Source: a virus. From it: a stretch of DNA of 59,488 bases. Both the position numbers and the translations under genes were made by a program. Under the pieces are notes generated by a model, which worked only from the letters and a program-made list of their open reading frames with translations, was not told the DNA's origin and did not search any database. The stretch lies in the IMG/VR virus record IMGVR_UViG_3300035107_000641, positions 1-59,488 of that record; one strand, given 5' to 3'. Below are positions 1 through 9,031 of this stretch, piece after piece (positions within the stretch are counted from its first letter, which is position 1; each line of letters starts with the position of its first letter).

Positions 1-78
1 CTCAGGTCCCCCGTCTTTTTCCCGGTGAGCGGACCCACCGGGATGCTACCGCCTGCGCGCGCCTTCTTCCTGCGCTCC
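1..78. repeat. Terminal direct repeat, left copy (circular overlap)
   Basis: These 78 bases are identical to bases 59411-59488. The reading frame of the head gene crossing the ends stays open when the two copies are overlapped, so the repeat reads as the overlap of a circular or circularly permuted assembly. The unit length is then 59,410 bp. A genuine short terminal repeat is possible, but it would lie inside a coding sequence. Confidence 0.9.
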
Positions 79-278
79 CTGAGCGTGAGGTCATGCGCGG
101 CGAGCAAGACGATCACGACGTCATACAGGTCGCCCCACGGCTGCTCGGCCTCTTCCTTCTCGGCGTAGCCAAAGAAGCGCAAGACGCGCGCGGTGTCCGC
201 GGCGTCGAGGTCGGTGATGTCCACCGGCGCGAGCTCGGGCGCGAGGTCCTCGAACATTTGAAGGCGCAGGGTCGACAT
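1..278 (-). CDS. DUF4054-type head-tail connector protein, N-terminal part (gene crosses the ends)
   Basis: The gene starts with ATG at 278, overlapping the stop of the upstream gene in an ATGA junction, and continues through the repeat to a stop at 59287. The joined protein has 133 residues. It has an acidic N-terminus, a helical middle with a W-G motif, a 'VGPLTGKKTGDLS' segment and a C-terminal 'YGAKYLELQKK' motif. This pattern matches small DUF4054 head-completion proteins that sit between portal and neck, and the position between capsid and neck genes agrees. The family call is from motif memory; a head-completion role is inferred. Confidence 0.72.
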   Translation of the reverse strand, partial: MSTLRLQMFEDLAPELAPVDITDLDAADTARVLRFFGYAEKEEAEQPWGDLYDVVIVLLAAHDLTLRERRKKARAGGSIPVGPLTGKKTGDL

Positions 279-829
279 CAGCTCTCCTTGACGACCCCAG
301 CAGGCAACCCTTCAGGCACGTCCGCGCTCGGCTCACGCAGCGCGCGCAGTTCGGCAAGCTCTTGCTCCATGCGATCGAGTTGCGCGCGAAGCGCCGTGTT
401 CGCGTCGAAGTGAAGCGCCTGCGCCGCGAAGATCTCGTCGTCGTCGTTGTTGAGGTCGAAGATCTGACCGTCCTTGATCCGGCGAGACTTCGAGCTCAGT
501 TGGCGGATCCACGCGCGGTCCATCGGGCCGATGAGCTTGTCGTACATGTCGAGCCGCGCGAGCTGCGAGATCTTGCCTTCGACGAGCCAGCGGCGCTCGA
601 CGCGAGCCGAGAGGCGCACATCGTCCTTCAGCGCTTTCTTCCAGTCTTCCTTCTTGACCATGTTCTCGCCCAGCTTGAGCGTGAAGTCATACTCGAGAGG
701 CATCGGCTCCCCCGGCTCGCCGGGGTTCTTCGCGTGTCGCGTCATCCTCTTGCTGACCCGAAGCGGGTGGGGGAGGTAGTTGTTGACCTGGATGAGATCT
801 GCTCCGTGCGGCTTTTCTACTGCGGGCAT
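278..829 (-). CDS. Hypothetical head-region protein, 183 aa
   Basis: Encodes a hydrophilic, charged protein with no membrane segment. The C-terminal 50 residues are predicted helical and Glu/Leu rich ('DRMEQELAELRALREP'). It lies directly between the major capsid gene and the DUF4054 connector gene and overlaps the latter by ATGA, so it is translated with head-completion proteins. An AAGGAG sequence lies about 11 bases before the ATG. I do not recognise a family. A minor virion or assembly role is inferred from position only. Confidence 0.7.
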   Translation of the reverse strand: MPAVEKPHGADLIQVNNYLPHPLRVSKRMTRHAKNPGEPGEPMPLEYDFTLKLGENMVKKEDWKKALKDDVRLSARVERRWLVEGKISQLARLDMYDKLIGPMDRAWIRQLSSKSRRIKDGQIFDLNNDDDEIFAAQALHFDANTALRAQLDRMEQELAELRALREPSADVPEGLPAGVVKES

Positions 830-878
830 TGTCTTTCAAGCTCCTTGAAGCGGTTACACGTCGGGCAGGGGTTTAAAG

Positions 879-907
879 CCCGCGCGAGCAATCACGACTC
901 GCGCGGG
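879..907 (-). terminator. Hairpin after the capsid gene
   Basis: A perfect 10-bp inverted repeat (CCCGCGCGAG and its complement) with a 9-base loop lies 10 bases beyond the capsid stop codon. In the minus direction it is followed by CTTTAAA, a short and imperfect U-tract. It probably acts as a partial terminator or RNA-stabilising hairpin that sets capsid expression apart from downstream genes. It is too weak for a confident full terminator call. Confidence 0.55.
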
Positions 908-917
908 AGGCTCAGGT

Positions 918-1835
918 TCAGCTCGCGAGCGGGAGCTCGGCGATCTCCATCTCGATGTACTTGTCGATCGCGGCGCCGCCGGTCTTCCCGGTGCAGTTGA
1001 CCTTGTACGCGAGGTTGTCAGGCTGCGGCGCGTGCTGCTTATAGATCTCGCTCGTCTTCGAGCTGCCCACCTTCATATCGAGCGGGTAGATGAGGATGAG
1101 GTCCTCGCCCATGGGACCAGCACCATCGAGCTCGGGCACGCAGCTGACCTCCTCGATCATGTTGTTGCTCTCGGTCCAGAACTTGAGCAGCGTGGTCGTC
1201 GTGTCACCGAGACGGCGCGAGTTCATGTGCCCGTAGGCCAACGTGGGCAAACGGACGACAAACTTTCGCGCGAGCTTCTTCGTCCGAGAGAAGATGTAGG
1301 TGATGGTGTCGTTGAGCATCGTCAGGATGTCATCCGGGTCCACCCCCGCCTCGATGCGGTGAGGGAGCAGCGTGCGCGGCACGTTCGGGTAGTTCGCCCA
1401 ACCGAAGAGCTGTTCGGTGGGATCACCAAAGAACTGCACGGCGTTGTGCTTCTCCTCGGTGACCTGCCTCGAGGTCTCGGCGCGGGTGCGATCAAGCCGC
1501 ATCCCGGTGGCCACCGACGCATCGATCTCTTCCTCGGTGTAGCGATAGGCGCACCCGAAGCGACGGAGGTTGAACGTCTCCTTGCGCGCGACGACGTCGA
1601 CGAGTGGGAGGTCATCGGCGTGATCGCTCAGGAAGTCCGCGATCCCGACCATCTCGTACATCTTGTGCGAGTAGGTCTCTTTCCAAGAGGGGAGCGAGGT
1701 GTCTTGTGGAAAGATCAACTGCGCCGAGCATTCAGGCACCGAGTCTGCGACGACTTCTTTCCTGATGTGCTCGAGCTCCGTGTCAAAGAACTTCGCGGCC
1801 TGCGGCGAGAGGCTATCAAAACGCCAGTTTGGCAT
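918..1835 (-). CDS. Major capsid protein (DUF2184-like)
   Basis: A 305-residue protein preceded by AAGGAGA and ATG. The centre carries 'FGCAYRYTEEEIDAS', followed by a helix-rich stretch and 'LFGWANYPNVPR'. This order (a regularity motif with an acidic helix, then a G-x-x-N-Y/H-P turn) is typical of the DUF2184 HK97-fold major capsid family. Its place after the decoration and protease-scaffold genes, and before head-completion genes, is canonical. A post-gene hairpin suggests separately controlled high expression. The family is from motif pattern; shell formation follows from that. Confidence 0.82.
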   Translation of the reverse strand: MPNWRFDSLSPQAAKFFDTELEHIRKEVVADSVPECSAQLIFPQDTSLPSWKETYSHKMYEMVGIADFLSDHADDLPLVDVVARKETFNLRRFGCAYRYTEEEIDASVATGMRLDRTRAETSRQVTEEKHNAVQFFGDPTEQLFGWANYPNVPRTLLPHRIEAGVDPDDILTMLNDTITYIFSRTKKLARKFVVRLPTLAYGHMNSRRLGDTTTTLLKFWTESNNMIEEVSCVPELDGAGPMGEDLILIYPLDMKVGSSKTSEIYKQHAPQPDNLAYKVNCTGKTGGAAIDKYIEMEIAELPLAS

Positions 1836-1923
1836 GGTCTCTTCTCCTTACTTTTACCGAGGCTTTGATGGGCCTCATGCGCTCTCTTTTGGGTGACGGG
1901 CAGGGCTTAAACGATGTTGTTAT

Positions 1924-3021
1924 TCAGGGCACTTCGATGACGGCGAAGTTCGCGTCGATGCGGCGAACAAACTTTGCGTTCTCGAGCTTCACGCAGCCCG
2001 TGTTCGCCGTGGCGCGCACGCCCCCGAGCTTGTCCAGGGAGCCGTTGGCGGCGAGGCGGACGTAGACGTCCATGTTCGAGGCGATGTCGGCCTCGACCTC
2101 GACGCGCAGGCGCGCCTTGTCGTACTTGACGCTCATCGGGTAGTTCGCGGGGAACAGCGCGCGCGTGGACCCGGCGGGCACGACTTTGCGCGCGCTCTCG
2201 ACCGTCATCCCGGCGTATGCCTTGTTCAGGTCGGTGTCCTTGCTCGCGTTGCTCGCGTGGGTCCAGACGCCGGTATCGCGCCCGGTCCCAAAGCCTGTCG
2301 AGACCTTGAACGGCTTCCCCGCGAGCTCGGAGGTGAGCACCAGGGCATCGCCGTCCGTATCTGCAAGGACGGTCTCGGCCGGGAGCCTCGCGTTGATCTG
2401 GGTGGCGAGTGCGCCCACCGAGGTCGCCGCGTCTGTCGCCTGGGTGTGCTCGAACTTGTACGCCTGGCCATCGACCTCGATCTCGACGAGCGCATCGACG
2501 CCCGCGTCATAGACGAGCGTGAGGGTGTCTTCCTGCGCCAGAAGGTTCGCAGCCTTGGCGAGCTTGCCGGTCTTCTTCTGGATGTCGTCGTGGATGACGA
2601 TGCGCCCGAACTCGACCGGGTCAGCGACAGCATTCGCTTGCTCCTGCGCGATCGAGAGGTCGCCGGAGTAGACCGAGATGGTAAACGGCTTGCCCCCCTC
2701 GCGCGCCGTGACGAGCAGCTCGTCGGCGTCCTTGGCCTCGGCGATGGCGCCATTGTAGATGGTGTTGCTGCCGTTGATCTTGGCGATGAGCTGATCGCGG
2801 ATCGTCGTCTTCGTCGCGCCAGTTCCCGAGGTGATCTCGGCGGGCACGGAGTTGATCTCCACCCCGTACTTGGTCGCGTCCGTGGCGGTGACGATCGTGA
2901 CGGCCTCGATCTGCTTGGCGCGCGGGTTGTCGTTGATGAGCGTCTGCTCGCGCCCCGACGCGTCGTGGTCCATGCCATCGTACGCCGGGCGGCGATTGAT
3001 ACCGTAGTAGTTTTGACCCAT
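1924..3021 (-). CDS. Capsid decoration/cement protein with two internal beta modules
   Basis: A 365-residue protein. The N-terminus ('RRPAYDGMDHDASGREQ') and C-terminus look like Gp24-type structural cement proteins. Between them are two related modules of about 80 residues (roughly 40-120 and 165-240). Each has a V-x-I strand, a Thr/Ala-rich helix and an 'LVLT...GKPF' close. Related modules occur in the tail sheath and two tail proteins of this genome. The position just before the capsid gene supports a shell-bound role. The family call is tentative; the internal repeat is visible directly. Confidence 0.68.
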   Translation of the reverse strand: MGQNYYGINRRPAYDGMDHDASGREQTLINDNPRAKQIEAVTIVTATDATKYGVEINSVPAEITSGTGATKTTIRDQLIAKINGSNTIYNGAIAEAKDADELLVTAREGGKPFTISVYSGDLSIAQEQANAVADPVEFGRIVIHDDIQKKTGKLAKAANLLAQEDTLTLVYDAGVDALVEIEVDGQAYKFEHTQATDAATSVGALATQINARLPAETVLADTDGDALVLTSELAGKPFKVSTGFGTGRDTGVWTHASNASKDTDLNKAYAGMTVESARKVVPAGSTRALFPANYPMSVKYDKARLRVEVEADIASNMDVYVRLAANGSLDKLGGVRATANTGCVKLENAKFVRRIDANFAVIEVP

Positions 3022-3114
3022 TCTCTATGCCTCTCTTTTCTCGCTCGGGTTTTGGCGTACGGTCGCGAGCGCATGGTCGCCGCGACTTATCTCAGGTGCT
3101 CGCGTCTGCTCGCA

Positions 3115-4503
3115 TCAAGCGCTTTTGTTCTTCTTCCAGGCGTTGGAGAAGTTGTTCTGGTAGTCACCCGCATCGTCCTGGCGCTGGCGACGCGAGGGAG
3201 AAGGCGTGGGCGGGGCTTGCCCGTCGTCTTCGAACTCGTAGCTGTCGTCACGCTGCTCGATGCGGTGGAACGCGGCCTCACAGAGCCCCTCGATGTAGAG
3301 GTCCTCGTCGGCGGCGTCCTGGCGAAGTTTCCCACCGATAGAGGCTTGCGCGATCGCGCGCTTGAGCTCCTTGGAGGAGAGCTTCTCGGCCCCATCGATC
3401 TTGTAGTACTTCGCCGCGCGCATGAGCTCGGCCTTTTGCTTTTGGCGCTGCTCCCACTCTTCCTCGGTGAACATGCCGTCTTGACGCTGAGGCTCCTTGT
3501 TCTTGAGCTCTTCGTGCTCGGCGACGAGCGCGTCATAGTCGGCCTGGAGCTTGGACATGTTGGCCTTGAGCTTCTCGTTCTCACCCTCCATGTCCTTCTT
3601 GACCGTCTCCATGTCGGCCACCTGCTCGATGGCCTTGGCCTTCTCGCCCTCGGCGGTTTCGAGCTGGCCCTCCATGTCCTTGCGCCAGGTGTTGATGGCC
3701 TGGGCGGTCGCTGCGTCCTGGACGTCGAGCGCGACGCCGTCGAGATTGACTTGAGGCATGATGATGATCTCCTGCTTGCTGGCCTCGAGCTCTTCTGGCT
3801 TGAGAGGCTCGTTGAGCGCGTCGTGGTAAAACCAAAACTTCTGCTGCGTGGTTTGTGGCTCGTCCCCCTCGCCATCGAGCACCCAGGAGGGGAGCGCATC
3901 GCCCCCGTCCGCGCGCAACGCCACGGACGCGCCGGCGCGTCCGCAAGGCACGATGGCCAGGTGGTTGGGGTCTCGAAAGACCTGGATGGCGTCGTAGTGA
4001 CCGAAGATGCGGTGGCGACCTTTCTCTTCGATGACCTCGGCCTGGTAGCCCGCGGACATCTCGCGCCAGTTGTCTTCCTTGATCCGCTTGATGCCGCGCT
4101 CGTCGTCGACCATGCACTCGACTTCGATGTAGCCATTGGCAAAGCGCGCGCGTTGCAAGGAGGTGCCCACGCCATCGCGGCGGCGGGTTTGGGGCGTGAC
4201 GGGTTGCTTGGGGTGCGGCGCGGTGATCGGGATCAACGCGTAAGAAGCGACGGCCTCAGGGGTGTTGAGGGTCTCGGGCAGGACAAGCTCTCGACGGATT
4301 TTTCCGTTATCGAGCCTGTAGGGGAGCACACCGACCCGGCTAACTCGCGCTGTAAAGATCAGCGAGCCGTTCCGGTGTTCGAAGGAAGGTGGCAACTCGA
4401 ACGTATCGAATCGCCATTGAAGATTTTGGGAGCCCTTTGGCACGTGGCTTGGGCGTCGCCTCCTGGCAACGCTTGAGGTGGACGATCTCGAAAAGAGAAC
4501 CAA
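3115..4503 (-). CDS. Prohead protease (DUF2213-like) fused to a scaffold-like coiled coil
   Basis: A 462-residue protein. Residues 30-200 match the DUF2213 pattern: 'FTARVSRVGVLPYR', 'TAPHPKQPVT' (His97), 'EMSAGYQAE' (Ser150) and 'NHLAIVPCGRAG' (His181). Residues 265-355 form a Lys/Glu-rich coiled coil typical of internal scaffold, and the C-terminus is charged and disordered. The likely job is cleaving and guiding the growing prohead, with the protease and scaffold in one chain. The start is uncertain: only TTG at 4503 or an in-frame GTG at codon 21 (AGGAGG 15 bases before it) fit. Confidence 0.78.
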   Translation of the reverse strand: MVLFSRSSTSSVARRRRPSHVPKGSQNLQWRFDTFELPPSFEHRNGSLIFTARVSRVGVLPYRLDNGKIRRELVLPETLNTPEAVASYALIPITAPHPKQPVTPQTRRRDGVGTSLQRARFANGYIEVECMVDDERGIKRIKEDNWREMSAGYQAEVIEEKGRHRIFGHYDAIQVFRDPNHLAIVPCGRAGASVALRADGGDALPSWVLDGEGDEPQTTQQKFWFYHDALNEPLKPEELEASKQEIIIMPQVNLDGVALDVQDAATAQAINTWRKDMEGQLETAEGEKAKAIEQVADMETVKKDMEGENEKLKANMSKLQADYDALVAEHEELKNKEPQRQDGMFTEEEWEQRQKQKAELMRAAKYYKIDGAEKLSSKELKRAIAQASIGGKLRQDAADEDLYIEGLCEAAFHRIEQRDDSYEFEDDGQAPPTPSPSRRQRQDDAGDYQNNFSNAWKKNKSA

Positions 4504-4518
4504 AGCACTGAACTTATG

Positions 4519-4728
4519 TCAAGAAGAATCCTGGCGGAGCTGCTCGCGCAAGGTCGCGACCTTGGCGCGCGCTTCTTCATAGGAGAGCTTGCTTTCGATC
4601 TCGATGGGGACTTGCTTGGGCGCCTCGATCCGCATGCGCGTGCGACCCTTGGAGAGCCTGACGAGCGTGATGCGTGCATCGCCAACCCAGACAGAGTCGC
4701 CGTCGTTGAAGTCATGTTCGAATGGCAC
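4519..4728 (-). CDS. Divergent CsrA-like protein in the head operon
   Basis: A 69-residue protein whose middle, 'VGDARITLVRLSKGRTRMRI' followed by 'EAPKQVPI', follows the CsrA/RsmA strand order (GD..ITV, KG..VRIGI, AP..VPV). It lacks the N-terminal M-L-x-L-x-R-K strand, and the R-x-E segment that carries CsrA's key RNA-binding Arg is replaced by 'EIESK'. It lies 3 bases after the portal gene stop and before the protease gene, a normal spot for a small head gene. It may be a CsrA decoy, a dimer-poisoning form or a beta-fold protein reused structurally. The fold match is seen; the role is unknown. Confidence 0.6.
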   Translation of the reverse strand: MPFEHDFNDGDSVWVGDARITLVRLSKGRTRMRIEAPKQVPIEIESKLSYEEARAKVATLREQLRQDSS

Positions 4729-4731
4729 GGT

Positions 4732-7056
4732 CTACTCCTCTTCGGTGGTTTGAGATGCGGCGAGGTGCCCCATCGGGAACGTGAACTTTTGGCCTCCGCG
4801 CACGATGGCGAGGTGGCCAGCCTTGAACGTCGGCCATGTGACCTCCATGGGCTTTACGAGGAGGTCCGGGTCGATACCTTCCTTTGGCGCGCGGTAGCCG
4901 AGCGTGAGGTGAGGGATAAAGTCGTGGTTCTGTCGTGTGAGTTGCCCTCGCTGCTCGAGCGCCGCCACGACCTGCGCCCTGAGCCTGGCGAGCCCCAACC
5001 CCGAAAGGAGCAGCACGCGCGCTATCGAGGCGTCGTTAAAGAACGCGCTCGGCCCTGTGACCCCGAGCGTGAGCACTTCGAGCGTTGGCGCCAGGCTCGC
5101 CATCGTCGCGAGGATGTTCTCGGCCAACCGGTCATCGACGTCGGGGAGGTAGACGAGCGTCAGGTGGAGCTCGTCGAGCGGGATGTCGGTGTAGGGCGCG
5201 CAGCGCTCGGCCCACTCGCTCGGTGGGAAGAGCGCGATCATCATCGACGTGTTCGAGTAATCCTCGCGCCAGTCGAGCGCGTCTGACCGCAGCTGCTCCA
5301 CGTCGGGCGCGGTGGGTTGTGGGGGAGGCGGAGGCGAAGAGGTTTGGTTTCCTGCTGCTTCCTGTACTCGATCGAGCCAAGCGACGGCGACCGGATCGTC
5401 GAGGCCGAGGATCTTCTGGGCCTCTTGCTCTGGGACAGCGAGGAAGAAGCCCGTCATCCCAACGCTCGAGGCTCGCGGAAGTTTTCCCAGAAACATCGAC
5501 TCGGCGATGTCCTTGATGGCCGACATCTGCGCGCCGTTGGGCATCTGCTCCTGCCTGCGCACGCCGCCACCGTCGCTCCCATCACCACCGCCATCATCGC
5601 CTTTGGGCTCGCGGCGCTCGAGCGCGATGTCTGTCGAGAACTCTCCTTGCTCGTAGCGCCGCCGCGCCTCGTCGGGGTCCATGACGCCAAGATCCACCAC
5701 GATCTTGTCAGCTTCGGTGTGGAGCTTTCGGATCTCGGCCTCCTCCTTCGGGCTCGGACGCTCGTGGTCTCCAAAGATCACCTCCCACTCTTCGAGCGCC
5801 TCGCCGCGGGTGGGACCTTCGCTCGCGCGCGAGAGGACATGGACGACCTTGTCGATGGCAGGCTTCCAGAGTTCTTCCTGCTGGCTCGAGATGCCGTCGT
5901 AGTAGTTGCGCTCGCCGGTCTTGTCTGCGGAGTTAAAGCCGGCTGGAGACTGCCCGAGCGCCTTGGTAAGCGGCAGATCTGTCGACAGTGAGTACTGTTG
6001 GCTAAAGACCTCGAAGAGCTCTCGGATCCCCTTGAAGTCGATCGAGCGCGTCTCCCAGTCCTCGTTCTCGGCGTCGACGAGGATCACCCGGTAAATAGAC
6101 TTGAGGAGCTTGACGATGCGGACCCTGTCCTCGAGCGCGGTCTTGCCGGGCGTGTGCCGACTTTGCCCGAACATCAAATCGGCCAGGCCGTGCACCTTGT
6201 GGACGTCATAGACGAGCTCCTGAGTCTTCGAGGCCGCGGTGCTAAACAGCACCCCGAGGTTTTCGATCGTCGCGTAGCTCGCCTCGAGGTGGGGTTGTCC
6301 CCATCCGTCGTAGTAGCTGCGCATCTCCTCGCCGACTTCGCGCCCGAAGAAGGGAATGACGCGTGACTCGTGGATGAGCATGCGCCCGGTGAACGTGACG
6401 CCCTGGAGCGCGAACGGGGTCTCGGGGCGCAGTTCGAAGAGCTCGGTCTCGCCCCACTTTGGCCCGAGCCTGCTCGTGTCGTAGGCGCGCCATGGCTTGA
6501 TCTCGAAGCGATGGAAGACCTTGAGCGCGTCGATGTTTCGCAAGCTGTCGTAATCGATCGGCTCGTCGATCGGCGCGAGGTCATCGCACAGCATGACGAT
6601 GGCGGCGCCTCCATACTTGCGGACGTGGGTGTGCGCCTTCTTGCACCGGCGCTCGAGCTCCAGCGCGCCAAGCGCTTGCTTGAACGGCTCGGTCTTCTTC
6701 CTGGCGGCGTCGTCGTCGTTAACGAGCACGCGGAACCCCGTGCGCGCGGCGTCTCCAACCGGGACGTCGACGACCTTCCTGGCGGACTCCTCGTGCAGGT
6801 AAAGCGCGTCGAGTTCCTCCTTGTGGAGGAACTTCCCGTAGACGGGGCGCGTCCACTGACGCGCGTCGTAGTCGGGGTTGCCCATCCCGCTTATGGAGTT
6901 GGAGAAGGCATCCTCGCGACGCTCGATCCTGGACTTGATCGAGTGAAGTTGGTTCGCGAGCTCGTTGATTTTTGCGACGTCCGAGGCCGCGTCCATGCGT
7001 TGCCCGAGGCCGAGCGCGTTGCGCGCGCCTGCCTTGAGGCGATCGGTGAATCCCAT
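4732..7056 (-). CDS. Portal protein (DUF1073) with C-terminal 2H phosphoesterase domain
   Basis: I chose ATG at 7056 because GGGAGG lies 5 bases upstream; an upstream GTG in frame has no such site. The 774-residue product has a DUF1073/gp6-like portal body over about residues 1-480 ('DAARTGFRVLVNDDD', 'SPAGFNSADKTGERNYYDG'). A Gly/Asp/Pro-rich linker follows. Residues about 600-765 form a 2H phosphoesterase (LigT / 2'-5' RNA ligase-like) domain with paired motifs H631-L-T633 and H716-L-T718. Acb1-type anti-CBASS enzymes share this fold and are known fused to DUF1073 portals. Cyclic-nucleotide cleavage on entry is a reasonable inference, not shown. Confidence 0.85.
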   Translation of the reverse strand: MGFTDRLKAGARNALGLGQRMDAASDVAKINELANQLHSIKSRIERREDAFSNSISGMGNPDYDARQWTRPVYGKFLHKEELDALYLHEESARKVVDVPVGDAARTGFRVLVNDDDAARKKTEPFKQALGALELERRCKKAHTHVRKYGGAAIVMLCDDLAPIDEPIDYDSLRNIDALKVFHRFEIKPWRAYDTSRLGPKWGETELFELRPETPFALQGVTFTGRMLIHESRVIPFFGREVGEEMRSYYDGWGQPHLEASYATIENLGVLFSTAASKTQELVYDVHKVHGLADLMFGQSRHTPGKTALEDRVRIVKLLKSIYRVILVDAENEDWETRSIDFKGIRELFEVFSQQYSLSTDLPLTKALGQSPAGFNSADKTGERNYYDGISSQQEELWKPAIDKVVHVLSRASEGPTRGEALEEWEVIFGDHERPSPKEEAEIRKLHTEADKIVVDLGVMDPDEARRRYEQGEFSTDIALERREPKGDDGGGDGSDGGGVRRQEQMPNGAQMSAIKDIAESMFLGKLPRASSVGMTGFFLAVPEQEAQKILGLDDPVAVAWLDRVQEAAGNQTSSPPPPPQPTAPDVEQLRSDALDWREDYSNTSMMIALFPPSEWAERCAPYTDIPLDELHLTLVYLPDVDDRLAENILATMASLAPTLEVLTLGVTGPSAFFNDASIARVLLLSGLGLARLRAQVVAALEQRGQLTRQNHDFIPHLTLGYRAPKEGIDPDLLVKPMEVTWPTFKAGHLAIVRGGQKFTFPMGHLAASQTTEEE

Positions 7057-7067
7057 CAGGTCCTCCC

Positions 7068-8660
7068 TTATCTCTTCTTCTTGAGCCACCGGCGCTTCCA
7101 GGCCTCATGCCTGGCAACCTCCTGAGCTTCCTTGAATGATTTCGTCTCGAGCAGCAGGCGCCGGATCGCGATGCGCGCGGCATCTGCCCTGTCGTCCCAC
7201 TTCCCTCCAGGCACCGAACACACCTCATCCACCCAGTCCTCGATCCAGGGGTGGACCGACTTCGAGGGGAGGATGATCTGACCGTTGGTGAAGAAGTGGC
7301 TGATCGATTCGAGCGCGACGGTCTTGCCACCATCCGCCGTGGGGACAGCCACGATGCCCGGGAACTCGTTGATCAGGACCTCGAGCGCCTGGCGACCATC
7401 GGCGGCGTTCTCAATAAAGATCTGCTCCGCGAGCGCCCATAGCGGCGCGTGCTGCGCGGCGCGGAGCTTGGCGAGCGTGAGGTTCCAGCCCCACTGCCCG
7501 CGCCACTCATCGACGAGGTAGACAAGCCCTGGCGTGGCGTCGGGTCGAAACCAGAGCTGCCCCACGGCGAACGAGCTCTTCTTGCTCTTGCCGTTGTTTC
7601 GAAGGTCCCAGGATTGAACCCAGGTGCCCTCCAGGTCGGGGAGCTGCAACCACCTGAGCTCACACCACACCTTCTTGATGACCCCGCCCTCTTTGGCGAC
7701 GGGGATCTGCTGGTACTGCGTCGCGCGCACATGCGGACGCAACTTCGCCATCTTGTCTTCGGGGTAGCGCTCGGGGAAGAAGTTCTCATCCTCTTCGGTG
7801 CGCGGGTCGTCGGGGTGGTTGTATTCAAACTCCGGGTCGAAGTGGAGCTGGATGACAATGTGCTCGTGCTTCGGGTTCTCCCAGTCCGTCGTCTCGAGGA
7901 GGTAACCCGCGAGGTCGGAGCCGTGTACGCGCTGCATGATGAGCACGCGCGGATCCTCGGCGTTGTTGAGGCGCGAGACGAGGACCTCTTCCCAGATGTC
8001 GATGACGGCGAGCATGCGCTCTTCGACGCGCTCCACTGGCCCCTGTGTCGCCTCCTTGACGTCATAAGGGTCATCGAGGACTTGCTTGTCCGCGCGATCG
8101 CCGGTCACCTTCCCGCCAACGGTCGCGCTCAGGCGGTAGCCCGCCTCGGAATTTGCGAAGTTGAGCTTCTCGTTCTGGTCATGCGCGAAGCTCCAGAACT
8201 CACCCTCCCCGCACGCCGCCAGGTATTCGAGCGTGCGCTGATACCAGTTCGAGCGGATGACATCGCGGCATCGGCGCGAGTCGCGCTTACGCACGGAGTC
8301 CGAGCCCGACAGAAAGAGCGAGCGTTCGACCGGCGCCGAGAGCCACTCCCAGGCAGGCCAGAAGACCGAGACGAGGAGCGACTTCATCGAGCCGGGTGGC
8401 ACACATATGACGAGCAGCTCGAGCTCGCTGGCGGTCACGCGCTCGAGCGCCGAGCAGATCAAATCAACATGCCAGTTCCAGAGCAGCTCGGTCCCCGGCT
8501 CGACGACGTGCCACGCCTGACGCACGAACTCCGCGAGCGAACCACGCGCGGCGATCGCCTCCTCGAGCTCGAGCTGTTCGAGCTCGCGCTGATCGAGTTC
8601 GGCGACCTCGGCCTCGAGGCGCTCGATCTCCCAGTCGAGTTGTACGGCGGCGTGGGTCAT
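7068..8660 (-). CDS. terL: Terminase large subunit
   Basis: A 530-residue packaging motor. The ATPase domain has Walker A 'VPPGSMKS' (87-94) and a Walker B region around 'QVLDDPYD'. The C-terminal RNase H-like nuclease has 'VQSWDLRN' as the first acidic strand and 'GGKWDDRADA' as the last. It drives DNA into the prohead and makes the packaging cuts together with the small subunit upstream. The gene overlaps its upstream neighbour by ATGA and is followed 11 bases later by the portal gene. Length and motif spacing are normal. Confidence 0.95.
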   Translation of the reverse strand: MTHAAVQLDWEIERLEAEVAELDQRELEQLELEEAIAARGSLAEFVRQAWHVVEPGTELLWNWHVDLICSALERVTASELELLVICVPPGSMKSLLVSVFWPAWEWLSAPVERSLFLSGSDSVRKRDSRRCRDVIRSNWYQRTLEYLAACGEGEFWSFAHDQNEKLNFANSEAGYRLSATVGGKVTGDRADKQVLDDPYDVKEATQGPVERVEERMLAVIDIWEEVLVSRLNNAEDPRVLIMQRVHGSDLAGYLLETTDWENPKHEHIVIQLHFDPEFEYNHPDDPRTEEDENFFPERYPEDKMAKLRPHVRATQYQQIPVAKEGGVIKKVWCELRWLQLPDLEGTWVQSWDLRNNGKSKKSSFAVGQLWFRPDATPGLVYLVDEWRGQWGWNLTLAKLRAAQHAPLWALAEQIFIENAADGRQALEVLINEFPGIVAVPTADGGKTVALESISHFFTNGQIILPSKSVHPWIEDWVDEVCSVPGGKWDDRADAARIAIRRLLLETKSFKEAQEVARHEAWKRRWLKKKR

Positions 8661-9031
8661 GGCGCGGGCGCTTCCTCCTCATCGAAGACGCGCAAGGCGG
8701 CGCGCGCGAGCTCGAGGGCCTGGTGCGCAGGGTGGTCTTCTCCCTGCTCGAGCAGGTCCAGGAAGTAGAAGCGGATCGCCTCGGCGCTCGTGATGGCGCT
8801 CGAATACCACGCGTCAAACGGGTAGTGCCTCGAGCCCGAGAAGTGCCCCGTGGGAAGCGCGAGCGTCACGCGCCAGCGGCGATAGACGTCGAGCCGAACG
8901 AGCAGGTGGGCATCGCCCACGCGCGCCTCGACGCGTCCACGCCTCATCGTCCACGTTAGGGTGGGGAAGTAGGTGATGAGCGCGGCGAGCGTCTCGCATG
9001 TCCTGTCCTCGAGCCATCCGGTACGGATCAT
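8657..9031 (-). CDS. Hypothetical protein, 124 aa, between the terminase genes
   Basis: A basic-to-neutral protein rich in Trp and Tyr ('RHYPFDAWYSS') with an acidic C-terminus. The predicted fold is mixed beta then helical. Start and stop both overlap their neighbours by ATGA, so translation is coupled to the gene at 9028-9252 and to terL. I do not recognise a family. Confidence 0.7.
   Translation of the reverse strand: MIRTGWLEDRTCETLAALITYFPTLTWTMRRGRVEARVGDAHLLVRLDVYRRWRVTLALPTGHFSGSRHYPFDAWYSSAITSAEAIRFYFLDLLEQGEDHPAHQALELARAALRVFDEEEAPAP

Noticed and set aside
2257-4476. Long plus-strand open frame opposite the decoration and protease genes
   Set aside because: Its Leu/Val/Arg/Asp-rich translation is typical antisense of GC-rich coding DNA. 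It spans two well-supported minus genes and has no domain.
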